Positions 18,020 to 31,953 are shown, numbered from the stretch's first letter. The stretch: DNA of 64,000 nucleotides from Labilithrix sp. (GCA_019637175.1 JAHBWD010000013.1:62001-126000); one strand, 5' to 3'. A program made the numbers and translations. The notes: a model not told the origin generated them from the sequence alone.

Positions 18020-18523
18020 TCAGCCCACGGGCGGCTCGAGCTCGGCGAGGAAGGCCTCGACCTCCGAGCGCAGCGCCGTCAGCTTCTCGCGGACGCTCGG
18101 CTCGGGGTCGTGCGGACCCCAACCCTCCGAGCCGTCGGGCTCGCTCTCGACGGCCATCTCGACGGCCATCTCGACGCCGCTCGCCGGCACCGCGCTCGCT
18201 TCGTCGACGTCGCTGCCTTCCGCGGACCCTGCTTCCGCGGTGGGCCCACGCGCGAGGCGCTTCTTCGCGCCTGCGATCGTGAAGCCGTCGCGGTAGAGCA
18301 GATCGCGGACGCGAAGGAGGTTCTCCACGTCTCTCCGTGAGTAGACGCGCTGCCCCTTCGCGCTCTTCGTCGGACGGATGCTGCGGAACTCGCGCTCCCA
18401 ATAGCGGAGCACGTGCGGCTCGACGCCGACGAGCCCGGCGACCTCGCCGATGCGGAAGAACAGCTTCGACGGGAGCTCTCTCGCGACGGCTGAGGGCTCC
18501 CCCTGTGACGAGCGGCCGGACAT
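18020..18523 (-). CDS. MerR-family transcriptional regulator
   Basis: 167 aa. Residues ~20-90 form a MerR winged helix: [34 protein letters not shown], and [20 protein letters not shown]. The C-terminal half is acidic (a 12-bp tandem repeat at 18143-18176 encodes EMAVEMAV) and ends in a helix that could dimerise. No Cys metal site is present, so a metal sensor role is unlikely. A MerR gene directly after ihfA is a conserved arrangement in Proteobacteria; its targets are not established. Gap to ihfA 12 bp. Confidence 0.92.
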   Translation of the reverse strand: MSGRSSQGEPSAVARELPSKLFFRIGEVAGLVGVEPHVLRYWEREFRSIRPTKSAKGQRVYSRRDVENLLRVRDLLYRDGFTIAGAKKRLARGPTAEAGSAEGSDVDEASAVPASGVEMAVEMAVESEPDGSEGWGPHDPEPSVREKLTALRSEVEAFLAELEPPVG

Positions 18524-18535
18524 CGAGAGGCCAGC

Positions 18536-18967
18536 TTACTCCTTCGGCGCCTCGCTTGCAGCGGCCGCGACGGGGTTCGCCACCGGCATCCGCGCGTCGA
18601 GACCGCCGCCGGAGCCGAGCGATCCGCCGGTGCTCGCTGCACCGTCGGCACCGCCGCGCGCGTTGGGCGCGGGCGTTCCGCTCTTCTCCTTGGCGTTGAG
18701 CGCCTGCTTGAGGATCTGGCTCGCCTTGAACGTGAGCACGCGACGCTCGCTGATCTTGATCGGATCGCCCGTCTGCGGGTTGCGCCCAGGGCGCTGCCGC
18801 TTGTCGCGCAACACGAAGTTGCCGAATCCGCTGATCTTGATCTTCTCTCCGCGCCCGAGAGTCTCTTTCATCATCTCGAAGACGAGGTCGACGATGTCCG
18901 CCGACTCCTTCTTCGAGAATCCCCCGACCCTCGTGTACAGCGCCTGGACGATCTCAGCCTTGGTCAT
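18536..18967 (-). CDS. ihfA: Integration host factor alpha-type DNA-bending protein
   Basis: 143 aa. Residues 1-~95 are a complete HU/IHF fold (MTKAEIVQALYTRVGGFSKK; KIKISGFGNFVLRDKRQRPG; NPQTGDPIKISERRVLTFK), with the Pro that intercalates DNA in GRNPQTG. The IHF-alpha assignment follows from this motif set and the merR neighbour. A C-terminal extension of ~45 residues rich in Gly, Ala and Ser is longer than the usual ~100-aa IHF subunit. IHF bends DNA and assists sigma-54 promoters, several regulators of which are in this window. Confidence 0.9.
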   Translation of the reverse strand: MTKAEIVQALYTRVGGFSKKESADIVDLVFEMMKETLGRGEKIKISGFGNFVLRDKRQRPGRNPQTGDPIKISERRVLTFKASQILKQALNAKEKSGTPAPNARGGADGAASTGGSLGSGGGLDARMPVANPVAAAASEAPKE

Positions 18968-19076
18968 GATCGTCTCTCACCCCCGGCAAGGTTTCCTTGG
19001 TCGCGCTACCCGCGGCAGCGCTCGCAGGTACCGGATAGTAAACGGCTAATGGGGAGCGGGCCAGCGGAAAGTAGGG

Positions 19077-19108
19077 AGAGGCCGCGCTCCCCGGGTGCGG
19101 CGGCCTCT
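19077..19108 (-). terminator. Possible terminator downstream of the GT2 gene
   Basis: Perfect 9-bp arms AGAGGCCGC (19077-19085) and GCGGCCTCT (19100-19108) around a 14-nt loop, placed 28 bp after the stop of the glycosyltransferase and before ihfA. On the minus strand the stem is followed by CCCTACTTTCC, a weak pyrimidine tract. It would separate the two transcription units. Confidence 0.4.
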
Positions 19109-19136
19109 TCCGGAAGTAGCTGATAACTCAAGAGAA

Positions 19137-20741
19137 TCAGGCCGCGAGCTCCTCGCGAGGCCCGCCTGCCTGAGCGGGCGCCGGGGGCGGCACGCTGTCG
19201 AGCGCGTCGCCAGCAGGCGCGAGGCGCGCGGCGCGGCGGCGCGCGAGCTGCTCGCTCGCGACGAGTGAAGCGACGTAGCCGTAGCCGATCATGAAGAGCA
19301 TCGCGAAGGGCGTCGCGAACCAGTGACCCGTCTCGAGCGACGCGACGACGCTCGCGAACGAGACGAGGCAGAGCGCGACCTCGACCGTCGGCAGATCCGC
19401 GCGCGCGCGGTAGCGGTGGCTGTGATTGGCGCCGTGCTTCGGCGTGCGGACGAACTCGCCCGCCATCGAGCGCAGGCCTTCGAAGACCGCCTTCGTGAGG
19501 TGAGGTGCGAGCCCCGCGCCGAGCGCGAGCAGCGCCGGCAGCGTCTTGACCGCGTGGAGTCGCGAGCGACCCTGCGCGGCTTCGGCCATCGCGTAGAAGG
19601 CGAGCAGCGATCCCGTCGTGCCGATGCAGAGCGGCAGATCGACGAGGAGCATCGTGCCGGTGTTGGTCGCCGGCATGAGGAGCAGCGCGGGGAGGAGCAG
19701 CACCGAGAGCACCACCATGAGCGGGTAGGCGAAGTGCGGCGTCATGTGGAAGAAGGCTTCCATCCGCTGCCCGAGCGAGAGCTCCGACGTCATGACGCGC
19801 TTCATCAGCTTGCGCGCCGTCTGCACGGTGCCCTTCGCCCAGCGGAACTGCTGCGCGCGGAACGCGCTCACGTCTTCGGGCAGCTCCGCGGGCGTCACCA
19901 CGTTCTCGCGGTAGACGAAGCGCCAGCCCGCCATCTGCGCGCGGTACGACAGATCGAGATCCTCGGTGAGCGTGTCGTGCTGCCAGCCGCCGCTCTGCTG
20001 GATGGCGTCGCGGCGCCACATGCCGCCCGTGCCGGAGAAGTTGAAGAGCCAGCCGGCGGCCGCGCGCGCGCGGTTCTCGACGAGGTGGTGGCCGTCGAGC
20101 ATCAGGGCCTGCACGCGCGTGAGCCACGACATCTCGCGGTTCATGTGGCCCCAGCGCGCCTGGACCATGCCGACCTTCTCGTTCTCCGCGCCCATGAAGT
20201 GAGGAGCGAGGTCGCGGAGGAACTGATCGCCAGGGACGAAGTCGGCGTCGAAGATGGCGACGAGCTCGCCCTTCGCGACCTTCAGGCCCGCGTCGAGGGC
20301 GCCCGCCTTGTAGCCGGTGCGGTCGACGCGATGGAGGTAGACGATGTCGAGATCGCCCTCCCAGTCGGCGCGCACGCCCTCGCGCATCGCGGGAGGGTTG
20401 TCGCGGAGCTCCTCGACCTTCGCGCGCGCCATCTGGCGGCTCTCGTCGGTCGAGTCGTCGAGCACCTGGATCTCGAGCTTGCTGCGCGGGTACGTCATCT
20501 TCGACGTGTGCTCGAGCAGGCGGGAGACGACGGTCGCCTCGTTGTAGAGCGGCAGCTGGATCGTCACGTGCGGCAGCGACGCGGGATCGGCGTCGAGCGC
20601 GACCGGCGGCGCTCCGTCGCGCAGGGCGCGGAGCTTCTTCGCATGGCGGAGGCACGTGATGACGAGGTGCGACCGGTGAAGCCCGTACATCGCGAGCAGC
20701 AGGAGCACGGCGAAGTACGCGAAACACAAGGCAACTTGCAT
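19137..20741 (-). CDS. Family 2 glycosyltransferase, cellulose-synthase-like membrane protein
   Basis: 534 aa. One N-terminal helix (residues 2-20), then a GT-A domain with [22 protein letters not shown] at 95-97, DAD at 165-167, TED at 259-261 and QQFRW at 297-301. These are the D,D,D,QxxRW residues of processive beta-glycan synthases. At least four more membrane helices follow (~325-490). The QQFRW/TED pattern resembles the CesA/CslA-like group (glucomannan- or beta-glucan-type). It probably makes and exports an exopolysaccharide; the sugar is not predictable. No PilZ domain is seen. The C-terminus is Ala/Pro-rich. Confidence 0.88.
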   Translation of the reverse strand: MQVALCFAYFAVLLLLAMYGLHRSHLVITCLRHAKKLRALRDGAPPVALDADPASLPHVTIQLPLYNEATVVSRLLEHTSKMTYPRSKLEIQVLDDSTDESRQMARAKVEELRDNPPAMREGVRADWEGDLDIVYLHRVDRTGYKAGALDAGLKVAKGELVAIFDADFVPGDQFLRDLAPHFMGAENEKVGMVQARWGHMNREMSWLTRVQALMLDGHHLVENRARAAAGWLFNFSGTGGMWRRDAIQQSGGWQHDTLTEDLDLSYRAQMAGWRFVYRENVVTPAELPEDVSAFRAQQFRWAKGTVQTARKLMKRVMTSELSLGQRMEAFFHMTPHFAYPLMVVLSVLLLPALLLMPATNTGTMLLVDLPLCIGTTGSLLAFYAMAEAAQGRSRLHAVKTLPALLALGAGLAPHLTKAVFEGLRSMAGEFVRTPKHGANHSHRYRARADLPTVEVALCLVSFASVVASLETGHWFATPFAMLFMIGYGYVASLVASEQLARRRAARLAPAGDALDSVPPPAPAQAGGPREELAA

Positions 20742-20845
20742 GGCGCTGAGCTAAGCACCGCGCCTGAGCTGCTTTGTCATCAACTTGTAATTCCTTGTAC
20801 CTCGTTGTCCCGAAAGGGCGCCGATGTGCGCAGGGACGGGCGAAG

Positions 20846-22189
20846 TCAGCGACTTGCGGCCGCAGGGCCGGGCGAGGCGCCGGGCTTCGAGCCGAAGTCG
20901 AGGCTGTAGTAGCCGCCGAGGCCGATGAAGAAGACGGCGTGGACGGAGCGCCCCGTGGGGCTGAGATCGCGCTCGTCGGTGCGCGCGTTCTCCACGACCG
21001 TCCTCGAGCTGAACGAGCCGACGCTGATGTTGATCTTCGGCACGAGGCGCACGGGACCGGCGGGGATCGACACGCCGACGCCGAAGAGGAACTCGAGGCC
21101 CCTGACGGTGGTTTCGCGCGTGTACGTGGAGGCCCTGAGGCTCTGCGAAGCGGCGCGCGATCCGATGCCGAGGTCGCCGATGAACGAGACCTTGTCGACG
21201 TTCGGGATGATGCCGAGCGTCGCCCCGAAGTACGTGGTCTGCGCCGACGTGTCGAACGTGAGGCGCGGCAGACCCGGGATCTCGCTCGGCGTACCGAGCG
21301 ACGCGTACTCGACGGTGCCGCCGAGGAGCATCATCTTCGCGAGCCGGAAGTAGAGATCGAAGCCGGCGCCGCCGCCGGTCGTGGCGTAGTCGCCCATGGG
21401 CGCGTTCGTCTCGACGTCGCCGGCCGGAATGAAGACGCCGGCGCGCGCGCCGATGAGCATGCCCGCCGACGTCGGCTCGTCTTTCTTCGGCTCGCGCGGG
21501 CGGACGTCGGGATACGGCTGCGGATTCGGGCCGGTCTGATACGCCGGAGGCGGCGGCGCGACGACGACCGGCGCGGGCGCGACACCTGCGCGCGGCTCGA
21601 GCACGAGCTCGACGCTCTTGTTCTCTTTCTCCGGCAGCGGCACGTCGACGTGACGCGCCGTCGCGTAGCCGTTCGCGACCGCGGTGAAGCGATACGTCCC
21701 CGGGTTGAGCGGGCGTCCGATGCCGAGCAGCTCCGTCGGCATGCTCACGCCGTTGATCGTCACCTGGAGGTTCTGGAGCTTCGTGTGCTCCGGCTTCGTC
21801 GTCACGCGCAGCGTCGGGATGCGCGCGCGGAGCGCCGGCAGCTCGGCTTGGCCTTGCTGCTGCGCCTGGACGAAGACGTCGGGCGATCCCGGCGGGAGCT
21901 GCTTGCGCGCGAGCAGCTCGTAGGTCTCCGAGGCCTCGACGAGGCGCCCGGTGAGCGCCTGGCACTCGGCGATGTGGAGCAAGTGGGTCGGCGCGTCGAA
22001 GAGCTTCTGCGCCGACTCGAAGCGCTGGAGCGCGTCGCCGTATTTTCCCGCTTCCTGGAGGGTGACTCCCTCTTGATAGGCGGCGCGCGCGGCGCTCTTG
22101 CGCTCCGTCTCCGAAATCTGCGCGCCCGCGCTCTTCGCGAGCGTCATCACGACGAACGCGACACACACCAAGACAAGACGCTGGATCAT
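20846..22189 (-). CDS. Periplasmic/outer-membrane protein: TPR + PEGA-like + beta-barrel
   Basis: 447 aa from ATG 22189, which starts a clean signal peptide (MIQRLVLVCVAFVVM, ending near SAGA). Residues ~25-110 are TPR-like helices (AYQEGVTLQEAGKYGDALQRFE). Residues ~125-200 form a beta-rich PEGA-like module (LNPGTYRFTAVANGYATARH). A Pro-rich linker follows, and ~240-447 reads as amphipathic beta strands (GARAGVFIPAGDVE; VFFIGLGGYYSLDFGS) like a small outer-membrane barrel. Signal-TPR-PEGA proteins are common in myxobacteria. It lies downstream of a Ser/Thr kinase gene (43 bp gap), so the kinase may be co-expressed. Confidence 0.65.
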   Translation of the reverse strand: MIQRLVLVCVAFVVMTLAKSAGAQISETERKSAARAAYQEGVTLQEAGKYGDALQRFESAQKLFDAPTHLLHIAECQALTGRLVEASETYELLARKQLPPGSPDVFVQAQQQGQAELPALRARIPTLRVTTKPEHTKLQNLQVTINGVSMPTELLGIGRPLNPGTYRFTAVANGYATARHVDVPLPEKENKSVELVLEPRAGVAPAPVVVAPPPPAYQTGPNPQPYPDVRPREPKKDEPTSAGMLIGARAGVFIPAGDVETNAPMGDYATTGGGAGFDLYFRLAKMMLLGGTVEYASLGTPSEIPGLPRLTFDTSAQTTYFGATLGIIPNVDKVSFIGDLGIGSRAASQSLRASTYTRETTVRGLEFLFGVGVSIPAGPVRLVPKINISVGSFSSRTVVENARTDERDLSPTGRSVHAVFFIGLGGYYSLDFGSKPGASPGPAAASR

Positions 22190-22232
22190 GGCTCGCTCCA
22201 AAGCTGAGCCAGGATAACGCAGTCGCGCTCGC

Positions 22233-23789
<1,557 letters not shown>

Positions 23790-23959
23790 GAGGGGCGCGG
23801 GACCTTGCGAGAAGAGACTAAGAGCTTTGACGCATCGAGGCGCCGAACGGTTCAAGGGTAACGCGGCGCAGCCAGAAAGGGAAACCGCGGCCATGGCGCT
23901 TTGTTCCTCCTCCTTCTTTTCCGACGCGGGGCGCTCCGCGCCCACGCTAGGGTGTCGCC

Positions 23960-26761
<2,802 letters not shown>

Positions 26762-26764
26762 TCG

Positions 26765-27850
26765 CTAGTGGAGGACGCCTTCGCCGACCTCGAGGCGCGC
26801 CTCGTTGCGGCGCAGCGCGATGACCTCGCCCGGCGCGCACGCGTTCGCGAGCTGCGTCGAGGCGGTGGTGACGATCCACTGCACGTTCGGCAGCGCGCGC
26901 CGCAGGAGCGGCAAGATCGACCGCAGCATGCTCGGATCCTGCTGGCTCTCGATGTCGTCGATCGCGACGACGCCTTCGCGCTCGCGCGGATCGTTCGGAT
27001 AGGCGGCGAAGAGCGCGCGCATCGTGAGCGCGCCGAACGCGACGAGGTGGCGCGCCGCGCGCGGCAGCGCGTCGAGCGAGGCGACGCGTCCGCGTCGGTC
27101 TCTCGCCTCGGGCTCGAGCGAGGTGGGGCTCACCCCGACGTACGAGAAGCCGAACGGCTCGAGCATCACGTCGACGACCTCGCGGAGCTGCGCGTCGAAG
27201 CGTGTAAGGTGCACATACTCCATCCGGTCGGCCGCGAGCGCGCGCGCGATGCCGGCGTAGGCGAGCACCTGCTTCGTCTCGCGCGTGAGATCGGCGCGCG
27301 TCGGATCGTCGAACGAAGTCGCCTGCCGCACGTCGTAGCGGAGGATCGATCGCTCGGGCACCGAGAGGCTGCTCGCCGCGCGCGAGAACCAGCGCGCGCC
27401 GGAGAAGCCGACGAACACGAAGCCGCCCTCGCTCTGCGCGCGTCGATCGAAGAGCGCCTGCTCGCGGCGTCGCGCGGCGGCGGCCTCGGCCGACTCGCCC
27501 TCGAGCACGAGCATCGGGCTCGCGACGACGAGCGGGTGCGGGCGCTCGGGATCGTCTTCCCCGAGGCTCCACTCGGTCACGATCGCCGGCGGCGCGTCGT
27601 GGCCCGGCGCGCGCGGCATCGGGACGGGCGGGACGGCGTGGCCCGGCCGCGTGACCGCGAGCGAGGCGAGGAGCGTCGTCTTGCCGATTCCGTCGGCGCC
27701 GAACAGGACCGTGAGCGGGCGCGGCGCCTCCGCCTCGAGCGGCTCGTCTTCCGATGCGGGCTGCGCCGCGGCCTTCGTGGGCTCCGTCAGACGCAGCGTC
27801 GTGTCTTCGAAAGGACCGACGTTTCGTAGGCGCACGCTCGCGAGGCGCAT
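26765..27850 (-). CDS. RecF/SMC-like AAA ATPase
   Basis: 361 aa from ATG 27850, a start that opens on the family signature MRLASVRLRNVGPFEDTTLRL. The Walker A is LFGADGIGKTTLLASL and a likely Walker B is GVVAIDDIESQQDPSML, followed by QWIVTTASTQLANACAPGE (switch/His-like region). No long coiled coil is present, so it fits the RecF/AbiEii/OLD-like ABC-ATPase class rather than SMC. There is no adjacent nuclease, so a defence role is not supported. It shares a strand with the trypsin-like gene, whose stop lies 11 bp upstream of this start. Confidence 0.8.
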   Translation of the reverse strand: MRLASVRLRNVGPFEDTTLRLTEPTKAAAQPASEDEPLEAEAPRPLTVLFGADGIGKTTLLASLAVTRPGHAVPPVPMPRAPGHDAPPAIVTEWSLGEDDPERPHPLVVASPMLVLEGESAEAAAARRREQALFDRRAQSEGGFVFVGFSGARWFSRAASSLSVPERSILRYDVRQATSFDDPTRADLTRETKQVLAYAGIARALAADRMEYVHLTRFDAQLREVVDVMLEPFGFSYVGVSPTSLEPEARDRRGRVASLDALPRAARHLVAFGALTMRALFAAYPNDPREREGVVAIDDIESQQDPSMLRSILPLLRRALPNVQWIVTTASTQLANACAPGEVIALRRNEARLEVGEGVLH

Positions 27851-27861
27851 CGCGATGGACG

Positions 27862-29022
27862 CTAGCGGACGCGCCGCGTGCCGTCGACCCGCCGGCGCGC
27901 GCGAACGGCCGCGATCGCAACGGCGAGCCCGACGAGCGCGCTCGCGCTCCGGCCGTTCGTGTGCGTCGCGCCGGAGATCGCGCAGCCGCCCGCGCTCGCG
28001 GTCGACTCTTCGCTGGGCATCGGGCTCGCGGCCTTCGATCGCGCACGCGCTTGCCCGGCCTCGGCGTCGCCCGGCTCGAGCGTGGGCTCCGACTTGGCGA
28101 GCTCGAACGCCTGCTCGAAGAGATCTTCGAAGCCCGCGGTGGTCGTGTAGATGTGGCCGAAGTCTTCGTCGCACTTGCCGCCGCGCGACACGACGCCGAT
28201 GACCGCGCCGGTCGCCTCGCTGATCGCGGGCCCGCCGGAGTCGCCCTGGCAGATCGACTTGCCGACCTCGAACTCGTGCGGGCCGAGCGGCGTCTTGCTG
28301 GCGGAGACCGCCTTGCCTTGCGCGAGGACGGGGACGCCGTCCTTGCGGAAGCGCGTGCCGATCGGGACGCTCTTGTCGTTCTGCCCGTAGCCGACCGAGC
28401 GGATCTTCTCGCCGGCGCGCGCGGGCGAGTGGATGCGGAGCGGGAGCGTCGGGACGTCGTCGAGGTTTCGATCGAGGACGACGAGCGCGATGTCCGAGTC
28501 GCAGAGGTACTTGCCGGAGGGCGCGACGATCGCCCTCGCCTTCGAGATCGGCGCCTTCGCGAAGCTCGGCGTCGCGCCGAGGTACACGCCGACGGCCGCC
28601 GGATCCTGCGTGGCCTTGACGTGCTCGCCGTTGGCCGACTGCCCGTTCTCGTCGCACGAGATCGACGTCGTGAGGTTCTGCGTGACGCAGTGGCGCGCCG
28701 TGAGCACGACGTTCGGCGCGACGAGCGCGCCGGAGCAGAGCTCGAAGGTGCCGCCCGTGCCGACGCGCAGCGCGACGACGCCGGGGAGCGACTCCTGATC
28801 GTCGTCCTTGGAGCCGCCGAAGATGGTGGGCTCGGAGGTGCCGACGACGACGTTCGCCTCGACGGGCTCGGCGGCCTCGGCTGCGCAGCCGGCGCTGGCC
28901 GACCCGATCATGAGGAGGAAGAGGCTCGCCAGTGGGGTGTGGGTGATCCAGCTCTTTTTGCCCACCGTGTGCGCTCGATCGACCGAATTCGAGGACTTGG
29001 GGTGGAGCGGGAGCGCAGACAT
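27862..29022 (-). CDS. Secreted trypsin-like serine protease, MYXO-CTERM-like end
   Basis: 386 aa. A signal region (KKSWITHTPLASLFLLMIGS, ending near SASAGC) may be preceded by 19 non-signal residues; GTG 28965 is an alternative start. The chymotrypsin-fold triad is complete: His in VLTARHCV, Asp in CDSDIALVVL, Ser in CQGDSGGPAI. The C-terminus has a Gly-Cys (SAGGCAISGATHTNG), a hydrophobic helix (ASALVGLAVAIAAV) and RARRR, matching MYXO-CTERM sorting signals handled by myxosortases. The product should be exported and surface anchored or released. Regulation unknown; a 270 bp intergenic region lies upstream. Confidence 0.85.
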   Translation of the reverse strand: MSALPLHPKSSNSVDRAHTVGKKSWITHTPLASLFLLMIGSASAGCAAEAAEPVEANVVVGTSEPTIFGGSKDDDQESLPGVVALRVGTGGTFELCSGALVAPNVVLTARHCVTQNLTTSISCDENGQSANGEHVKATQDPAAVGVYLGATPSFAKAPISKARAIVAPSGKYLCDSDIALVVLDRNLDDVPTLPLRIHSPARAGEKIRSVGYGQNDKSVPIGTRFRKDGVPVLAQGKAVSASKTPLGPHEFEVGKSICQGDSGGPAISEATGAVIGVVSRGGKCDEDFGHIYTTTAGFEDLFEQAFELAKSEPTLEPGDAEAGQARARSKAASPMPSEESTASAGGCAISGATHTNGRSASALVGLAVAIAAVRARRRVDGTRRVR

Positions 29023-29292
29023 CGGTGATGTCCGGTCGTGCTTTCACTATGTGTGCCGTTCTCCTACAGCTCAGGCGTACGCTTACCTCATCCACGGAAG
29101 AGGTGGCAGGCCGGCGTGCCACCGGGCCCCTGATCTCGCTGTCATACCGAGGCACTAGGTGTTGTCGGGTGGACACTCGCATACGCCCGGGCTAGTGTCG
29201 GCGACCAGGGTTTCCCGCACTTTGGCGCTTGGGCTCGGATTTGCTTGAAGCCCCACGCTCCGGAGCCGTCAACCGACCGTGAGCGCTAGCTG
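29023..29292. promoter_or_regulatory. Divergent intergenic region, trypsin-like gene / membrane-protein gene
   Basis: 270 bp between two outward-facing starts. It is somewhat less GC-rich than its flanks, and I see no gene in it. One possible sigma-54 element on the + strand, TGGGCTCGGATTTTGC-like spacing with GG at 29231-29232 and GC at 29243-29244 (N10), has a perfect -12 TTGCTT but a poor -24. It is 50 bp upstream of the membrane-protein start and is only a weak candidate. Confidence 0.25.
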
Positions 29293-31011
29293 ATGTCCAA
29301 CTCCGACGCCGTGGCAACCGCGCTCCGCGCCGCCGACGCCTCCGTCGAGGCCTCTTCGCCGGTCCCGACGACCTCGGGCGTGGTGAGCGTGTCGGGCGGC
29401 CTCGTCCGCGAGCTGAGCCGTGGCCTCACGTTCACCGACGGCCAGCTCGGCCTCCTCTTGAGCGCGGGCCTGTTCGTCATCGGCGCCTGGCCCCTCGCGC
29501 TGACGGAGGTGCCTCCGTATCAAGACCTGCCGAACCACCTCGCGGCCGTCACCGTCATCGGCAACGCCGATCGTTATCCCGAGCTCGTCTTCAACGGGTT
29601 CTTCAAGACGAACGCGGCGCTCTTCGCGTGGCTCTACTTCGTCGGCAAGGTCACGGGCCTCTCGCTCGCCTCGCGGCTCTTCTCGCTGACGGTGCTCGCG
29701 GCCAACGCCTTCGTGCTCCCGCGCTTCGTGCTGGCGCTGACGGGCAGCCGCAAGCGCATGGTCGTCGCGAGCCTGTTCTGCTGGCCGCTCGTCCACAACT
29801 GGTTCGTGTCGATGGGGATGCTCGACTTCGCGCTCGCCGTCCCGCTCTCGCTGGGGCTGCTCCTCACGATCGACGCGCATCGCAAGAAGGCGAGCTGGCG
29901 CACGGCGCTGCTCGTGTCGGTGCTCGGCGCCGCGACCTGGTACGCGCACGTCTTCCCGCTGCTCGTCGTGCACATGCTCGTCTTCATCGAGGCGGTGCGG
30001 CAGCCGTCGTGGCGCGCGCGCATCGGCGCGCTTCGCGCGATGGCGATCCCGCTCTTGCCCGTGACGGCGCTCGTGACGATGGCGCTCTTCGAGCACTTCC
30101 GCGATCACGTCGGTCCGATGACCGCGTTCGTGCACCACAAGAAGCTCGCGCCGCCGTGGGAGCTCCTCTACAACCTGTGGGCCGAGTACTTCTGGGGCTT
30201 CACGAAGCTCTCGATCACGAGCATCGTGCCCTGCTTCGTCCTCGTGTACCTCGCGTTCAAGCAGCGCCGCGAGGCCCCGGCGTTCTTCTCGCCGATCGCG
30301 CTCGTCGCGCTCGTCGTCCTCTACTGCTTCACGCCGTACAAGATCACGAACTGGTACCACGTCAACTCGCGCCTCATCCCGTTCATCTGGCTGGCGCTCA
30401 TCCTCCGCGTACCCGATCAGCTGCCGCGGCGTCTCGTCGCCGTGCTCGGCGTCTCCGCCGTGCTCTACAGCGCGGGCATGGGCGCCGACTTCGCGCGCCT
30501 CGAGCGCGATCGCGAGCGCTTCACCGCCGGCGTCTCGTCGGTGCCCGAGGGCGCGCAGCTCCTGCCGCTCATCTTCAAGCAGAAGGGCACGAGCGAGAAC
30601 ACGCGCAGCATCCTGCACGCGTGGGGCTTCTACGTGACCGCGAAGCACACGAGCGCGCCGCTGCTCTTCGCGCACTCGCGATCGTTTCCCGTGATGTATC
30701 GCACGCCGCCGCCGGTGCGCTTCAACCAGCTCCTCCTCGAGAACTTCGCGACCTCGATGAAGTCGGTGCAGACCTTCTGCGAGTCGCTCCCGCCGATGTC
30801 GGTCGCCGACTGCCAGACGGAGTATCGCGCGCGCTGGGCCGAGTTCTGGGCCGAGGCGACGCCGCGCTACGATCACTTGCTGCTCTGGGAGCCGACGCCC
30901 GACGCGCTCGCGCTCGTCCCGCCGAGCTACAGCGTCGCGTTTCGCCAGAGCGGCCTCGTCGTGATGGCGCGCGAAGGCGCCGCCCACACGCCCACCGCCG
31001 CGCGTTACTGA
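29293..31011 (+). CDS. Polytopic membrane protein, GT-C-like
   Basis: 572 aa. About 45 polar residues precede ~10-11 hydrophobic helices (for example GLLLSAGLFVIGAWPLAL, VASLFCWPLVHNWFVSMGML, FSPIALVALVVLYCF). The first loop holds PYQDLPNHLA, an acidic loop where GT-C glycosyltransferases carry catalytic residues. The C-terminal ~170 residues are soluble (VPEGAQLLPLIFKQKGTSEN). This is the layout of dolichyl/undecaprenyl-phosphate-sugar-dependent transferases, but no family-defining motif was confirmed. It ends inside the last 7 bp of the convergent TonB-like gene. Confidence 0.6.
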   Translation: MSNSDAVATALRAADASVEASSPVPTTSGVVSVSGGLVRELSRGLTFTDGQLGLLLSAGLFVIGAWPLALTEVPPYQDLPNHLAAVTVIGNADRYPELVFNGFFKTNAALFAWLYFVGKVTGLSLASRLFSLTVLAANAFVLPRFVLALTGSRKRMVVASLFCWPLVHNWFVSMGMLDFALAVPLSLGLLLTIDAHRKKASWRTALLVSVLGAATWYAHVFPLLVVHMLVFIEAVRQPSWRARIGALRAMAIPLLPVTALVTMALFEHFRDHVGPMTAFVHHKKLAPPWELLYNLWAEYFWGFTKLSITSIVPCFVLVYLAFKQRREAPAFFSPIALVALVVLYCFTPYKITNWYHVNSRLIPFIWLALILRVPDQLPRRLVAVLGVSAVLYSAGMGADFARLERDRERFTAGVSSVPEGAQLLPLIFKQKGTSENTRSILHAWGFYVTAKHTSAPLLFAHSRSFPVMYRTPPPVRFNQLLLENFATSMKSVQTFCESLPPMSVADCQTEYRARWAEFWAEATPRYDHLLLWEPTPDALALVPPSYSVAFRQSGLVVMAREGAAHTPTAARY

Positions 31012-31904
31012 AGGCGCACGCGGAGATCGATCCGCCGGCCGATCGCGAGGGCGAAGAACGCCGCGCCTTCGCCCGCGGCGAAGCTGCCGCCGATCGCGAA
31101 GACGTCGCCGTGGAGGCCGTCGTGGACCGTGTCGGTGCTCACCGTGGCGGTGAGCCGGAGCTTCGTCGTCTTGCCCCGCGCGACGAACGGGCGCCCCTTG
31201 ATGAGCGTGAGCGTTCGCCGCACGCCGGCGGCGAGCGCCGCGCTCGGCGAGCCTGTCATCTGCGTGTCCGTGATGTGGCCGCTCTCGTCGATCGTGAGCG
31301 TCACGATCGCCTCGCCCGCCGGACCGATGGGCGCCGTGCGCCACGCCGGATCGCCGCTCGCCGCCTGGGGAAAGCCGCGCGTGAAGGCGGTCGCGAGATC
31401 GGCCGCCGATCGGTCGCCGACGGCGCCGTACGTTTGGCTCGTCCCCGTCGATCCCGGCGCACCGTCGGGACCCGGAGGCGCGTGCCCCGCCGAAGGACGA
31501 CCTTGATGCGAAGGGCGCGCGCCGGCCCTCGCGCGCGCAGGCGGCGAGGGCCGCGCGGGCGCGTCGGGATCGTCGACCGCGGCGGGCGCCGCGAGCGTGT
31601 CGGGCGACGGAGAAGCGTTCGCGAGCGGCGTCGCCGCCGTCTCGGGCGCCGGCACCTCGAAGGTCTCGCCGGCGATCTGCGGCGGTGGATCGAGCGGTTC
31701 GTCGCTCGCGGCGCGGGCCGGCACGAAGAAGAGGAGCGCCGCGGCGGCGTGCGCGCCGAGCGAAATCCCGAGGGTGACGGCGAGGCCCGAGCGCACGAAC
31801 GACAGTGTGCCCCAGCCCGGCGAAAGTTCCGCCGTCGAACGATCGAATCCTGACGCTCCCGCGCGGGACGCGCTCACTGTGAGCACAACCTCCGACAATC
31901 GCAC
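31005..31904 (-). CDS. TonB-like protein
   Basis: 299 aa. One N-terminal membrane helix (LAVTLGISLGAHAAAALLFF), then a Pro/Ala-rich periplasmic arm (PAPETAATPLANASPSPDT) and a C-terminal ~110-residue domain with TonB-like strands (EAIVTLTIDESGHITDTQMT; RRTLTLIKGRPF; LRLTATVSTDT). This resembles the AgmX/TonB-CTD architecture. No ExbB/ExbD is adjacent, so it would rely on motors encoded elsewhere. About 40 residues precede the helix, so a start near 31796 (GTG) is possible. Its 3' end overlaps the membrane-protein gene by 7 bp. Confidence 0.7.
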   Translation of the reverse strand: MRLSEVVLTVSASRAGASGFDRSTAELSPGWGTLSFVRSGLAVTLGISLGAHAAAALLFFVPARAASDEPLDPPPQIAGETFEVPAPETAATPLANASPSPDTLAAPAAVDDPDAPARPSPPARARAGARPSHQGRPSAGHAPPGPDGAPGSTGTSQTYGAVGDRSAADLATAFTRGFPQAASGDPAWRTAPIGPAGEAIVTLTIDESGHITDTQMTGSPSAALAAGVRRTLTLIKGRPFVARGKTTKLRLTATVSTDTVHDGLHGDVFAIGGSFAAGEGAAFFALAIGRRIDLRVRLQ

Positions 31905-31953
31905 CGGGTTTCGGATCGACGCCTGGGATCTGCTCGCGCCCGAGCCCGCGCGC

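Noticed and set aside
26765..27850. RecF/SMC-like ATPase as a phage-defence gene
   Set aside because: No nuclease, reverse transcriptase or other defence partner is adjacent; it sits between polA and a secreted protease.
29230..29246. Possible sigma-54 promoter before the GT-C-like gene
   Set aside because: The -12 is good but the -24 is only TGG followed by mismatches; with GG-N10-GC frequent in 70% GC DNA this is close to chance.
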